NCBI RefSeq assembly: GCF_015354405.1
Contig: NZ_JADKYP010000007.1
Span: forward strand, 1-64,000
Direction: 5' to 3'
Length of the DNA: 64,000 bases
Origin: Nocardia sp. BSTN01
GTDB lineage: Bacteria; Actinomycetota; Actinomycetes; Mycobacteriales; Mycobacteriaceae
Positions 62,612 through 64,000 of the stretch are shown piece by piece; position 1 is the first letter of the stretch, and every line of letters starts with the position of its first letter. A program made the translations under genes and the position numbers. The notes below the pieces were generated by a model that saw only the letters and a program-made list of their open reading frames with translations, did no database searches and had not been told where the DNA came from.

Positions 62612-63742
62612 TTATCTGATCCGTCCGGCCCAGGCGAAGACCGCATCCCGGTACGCCGCGTTTCCGGACATGAGATTAAGGATGTGCCCCGCGTCGGGAA
62701 GCACATACGTCCGGTAATCAGCCGCCGGGCCGTAGAAGCCCGCCTCACGGGCGCGAAATATGTCGTCATCGACGCAGTCACCCGAATTTCCGCAGAAAAC
62801 CGAGTCTCGCCGGCCGATCACACCGAGCACCGGAACGCGCAGGTCACGCGTGAGCGGAGTAACGATCGTCAGGAGAGCCTGCGCCGTCATGGCAGCCGGC
62901 ATCACGCTCTTGGTCGCCTCGTCCGCGTCGACCACAGCGGGTTCGGGCGATGCCGGGGCGTAGAAGGCCGCCTGGCGAGAACCCGGCCGTGTCGTGAGAT
63001 ATCCGGGATCGCGATAGCGCACCCCGAGTTGCGGATCCGCGGTGGCAGGAATGAAGGAGGCCGAACCGAGCGCCGACTGCACCGGATTCACCTCATGACT
63101 GAAACCCGTCAGCACCAGGCCGTCCACGTCACCGAACCGGGACGCTTCGAGTACGGCGACCATCGAGCCTTCCGAGTGGCCGACGAGGACAATCCGGCCG
63201 GGCCGGTAGGACCCGATCCCCGAACGAACGTATGAGACGACGTCGTGAACAGCGAGAGCTTGTGCGTCACCGCTGATTTCGAGGCTGGGCGGCTCGGCAC
63301 TGGCGCCCGTTCCCAGGGCATCCAGCGTGAGCGTGGCGAAGCCGGCGGCATTGGCGGCGCGCCGGTAGGAATACCGTTCGGGGTCGACCGGGAAATCCCA
63401 ATACGTGCTGTCGTAGGTCGCGCCGGGGAGCAGGATCTGCAGAGGACCGCGGGCCACCGCCGGCACGCACACCGTGATGTGCACGAAAGCATCGGCGGCA
63501 CCGGCGATCGGTGTGGGCACATCCTTCGCCGAGCAGCTCGCGGCACCGGTCGCCGCCGATGGCGGCGCCATCACCACCGCCGCAACGGCGACCACGAATG
63601 CCGTCCCCGCTACGCGCAGGGCAGCCGCATTCGTGTGGCGACGCACCGCCGATCCGACACAACGAACAACCGCACCGATTTTCCGCGCCACCGCCGGCCC
63701 TTCCGATTCGGTCGAAGCGTCCTCGCTTCGCCCGTTGGTCAT
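62612..63742 (-). CDS. exported alpha/beta hydrolase
   Basis: 376 residues. A membrane or signal segment AALRVAGTAFVVAVAAVVMA lies at about 40-59, after a long basic N-terminal part, followed by APPSAATGAASC, a plausible signal peptidase I (or lipobox-like) region. The nucleophile elbow is GHSEG with Ser190; the acid is likely Asp in IGRRDSVFCG and the base His353 in LPDAGHILN. It would hydrolyse esters outside the membrane, perhaps releasing the acid that the cytoplasmic pathway consumes. The upstream neighbour is a partial gene at the window edge. Confidence 0.85.
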   Translation of the reverse strand: MTNGRSEDASTESEGPAVARKIGAVVRCVGSAVRRHTNAAALRVAGTAFVVAVAAVVMAPPSAATGAASCSAKDVPTPIAGAADAFVHITVCVPAVARGPLQILLPGATYDSTYWDFPVDPERYSYRRAANAAGFATLTLDALGTGASAEPPSLEISGDAQALAVHDVVSYVRSGIGSYRPGRIVLVGHSEGSMVAVLEASRFGDVDGLVLTGFSHEVNPVQSALGSASFIPATADPQLGVRYRDPGYLTTRPGSRQAAFYAPASPEPAVVDADEATKSVMPAAMTAQALLTIVTPLTRDLRVPVLGVIGRRDSVFCGNSGDCVDDDIFRAREAGFYGPAADYRTYVLPDAGHILNLMSGNAAYRDAVFAWAGRIR

Positions 63743-63818
63743 TCAAGCTATTTCGGAATTCGGGAGTTGCCGACGCCCGGAAGCAAATGTCTGCGCGCAG
63801 GGGTCGACAAATCCTCTG

Positions 63819-64000
63819 CTAATCGCTCGCCGGAAGCGGCTTGGCCGCTTTGGAAACGACAGCTGCGCCATCGACAGCGATTCCGTACTCGCCGGCCTTG
63901 GTCACGAGAAATTCGAAATCCGTGCGACCCTCGACGATGTAACGCTTCCCGATTTTGATATCCGCGTCCGCACCGGATCCGGGAACGAGCCCGGACGCGG
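63819..64000 (-). CDS. hypothetical protein, C-terminal fragment
   Basis: The last 59 codons of a minus-strand gene that continues past the right edge; stop TAG at 63819-63821. The visible part reads DADIKIGKRYIVEGRTDFEF, then LVTKAGEYGIAVDG, and ends KPLPASD. The frame has sensible codon use and the alternating pattern of a beta-rich domain. I do not recognise it. It ends 76 bases before the exported hydrolase start, so they could be co-transcribed. Confidence 0.6.
   Translation of the reverse strand, partial: ASGLVPGSGADADIKIGKRYIVEGRTDFEFLVTKAGEYGIAVDGAAVVSKAAKPLPASD

Overview
The window is GC-rich, gene-dense chromosomal DNA. It has many GTG starts, many 4-base ATGA/GTGA gene overlaps, an F420-dependent glucose-6-phosphate dehydrogenase, an F420-type LLM oxidoreductase, an MMPL exporter and a very large load of acyl-CoA metabolism genes. 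This fits a mycolate-forming actinomycete, most likely Nocardia or Rhodococcus; the genus is inferred from gene content only. I saw no tRNA, rRNA, IS element, phage gene or CRISPR array.

Layout. (1) 1-5.4 kb: sugar phosphate operon tal-pgi-gnd-fgd on the minus strand (fgd runs off the left edge), with a divergent DeoR-type regulator. (2) 5.4-26.9 kb: a catabolic regulon of 23 genes: two acyl-CoA synthetases, three acyl-CoA dehydrogenases (two of them an apparent heteromer), a MaoC pair, four crotonases, several SDRs, a thiolase, an alpha-methylacyl-CoA racemase with its full catalytic triad, an F420/LLM oxidoreductase, a GntR and a TetR regulator. All four divergent promoter regions in this block carry the palindrome wTGAATTCAA, and the TetR gene lies beside two copies. 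(3) 26.9-36.8 kb: a thioesterase, a large ATPase-LuxR regulator, a C-terminally truncated acyl-CoA synthetase, two tandem DJ-1/PfpI paralogues, and an MMPL exporter with a divergent TetR gene over a clear palindrome. (4) 37-50.6 kb: two modules each holding an ACAD10/11-like acyl-CoA dehydrogenase, an SDR and an APH-fold kinase in opposite order, separated by a MaoC-like protein, a P450 and an SRPBCC-SnoaL fusion, then a quinone oxidoreductase, crotonase, acyl-CoA synthetase and TetR. (5) 50.6-64 kb: a CaiB-type CoA transferase with swapped halves, a PucR-like regulator, a crotonase with a long N-terminal extension overlapping an amidohydrolase, a cupin, a TetR, two paralogous unrecognised 330-360 residue proteins, a third APH kinase, another unrecognised protein, a thioesterase and an exported alpha/beta hydrolase.

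How the parts work together. Block 2 encodes a complete activation / dehydrogenation / hydration / oxidation / thiolysis route. The racemase, the two-subunit dehydrogenase and the MaoC pair point to a methyl-branched or cyclic (isoprenoid- or steroid-side-chain-like) substrate; that is inference. Block 4 has the three protein families that in the human ACAD10/11 and Pseudomonas Lva systems handle 4-hydroxyacyl-CoA by phosphorylation and elimination, so it may be a similar hydroxy-acid route, with the P450 as a possible source of the hydroxyl group. Block 5 may feed the same or a related pathway.
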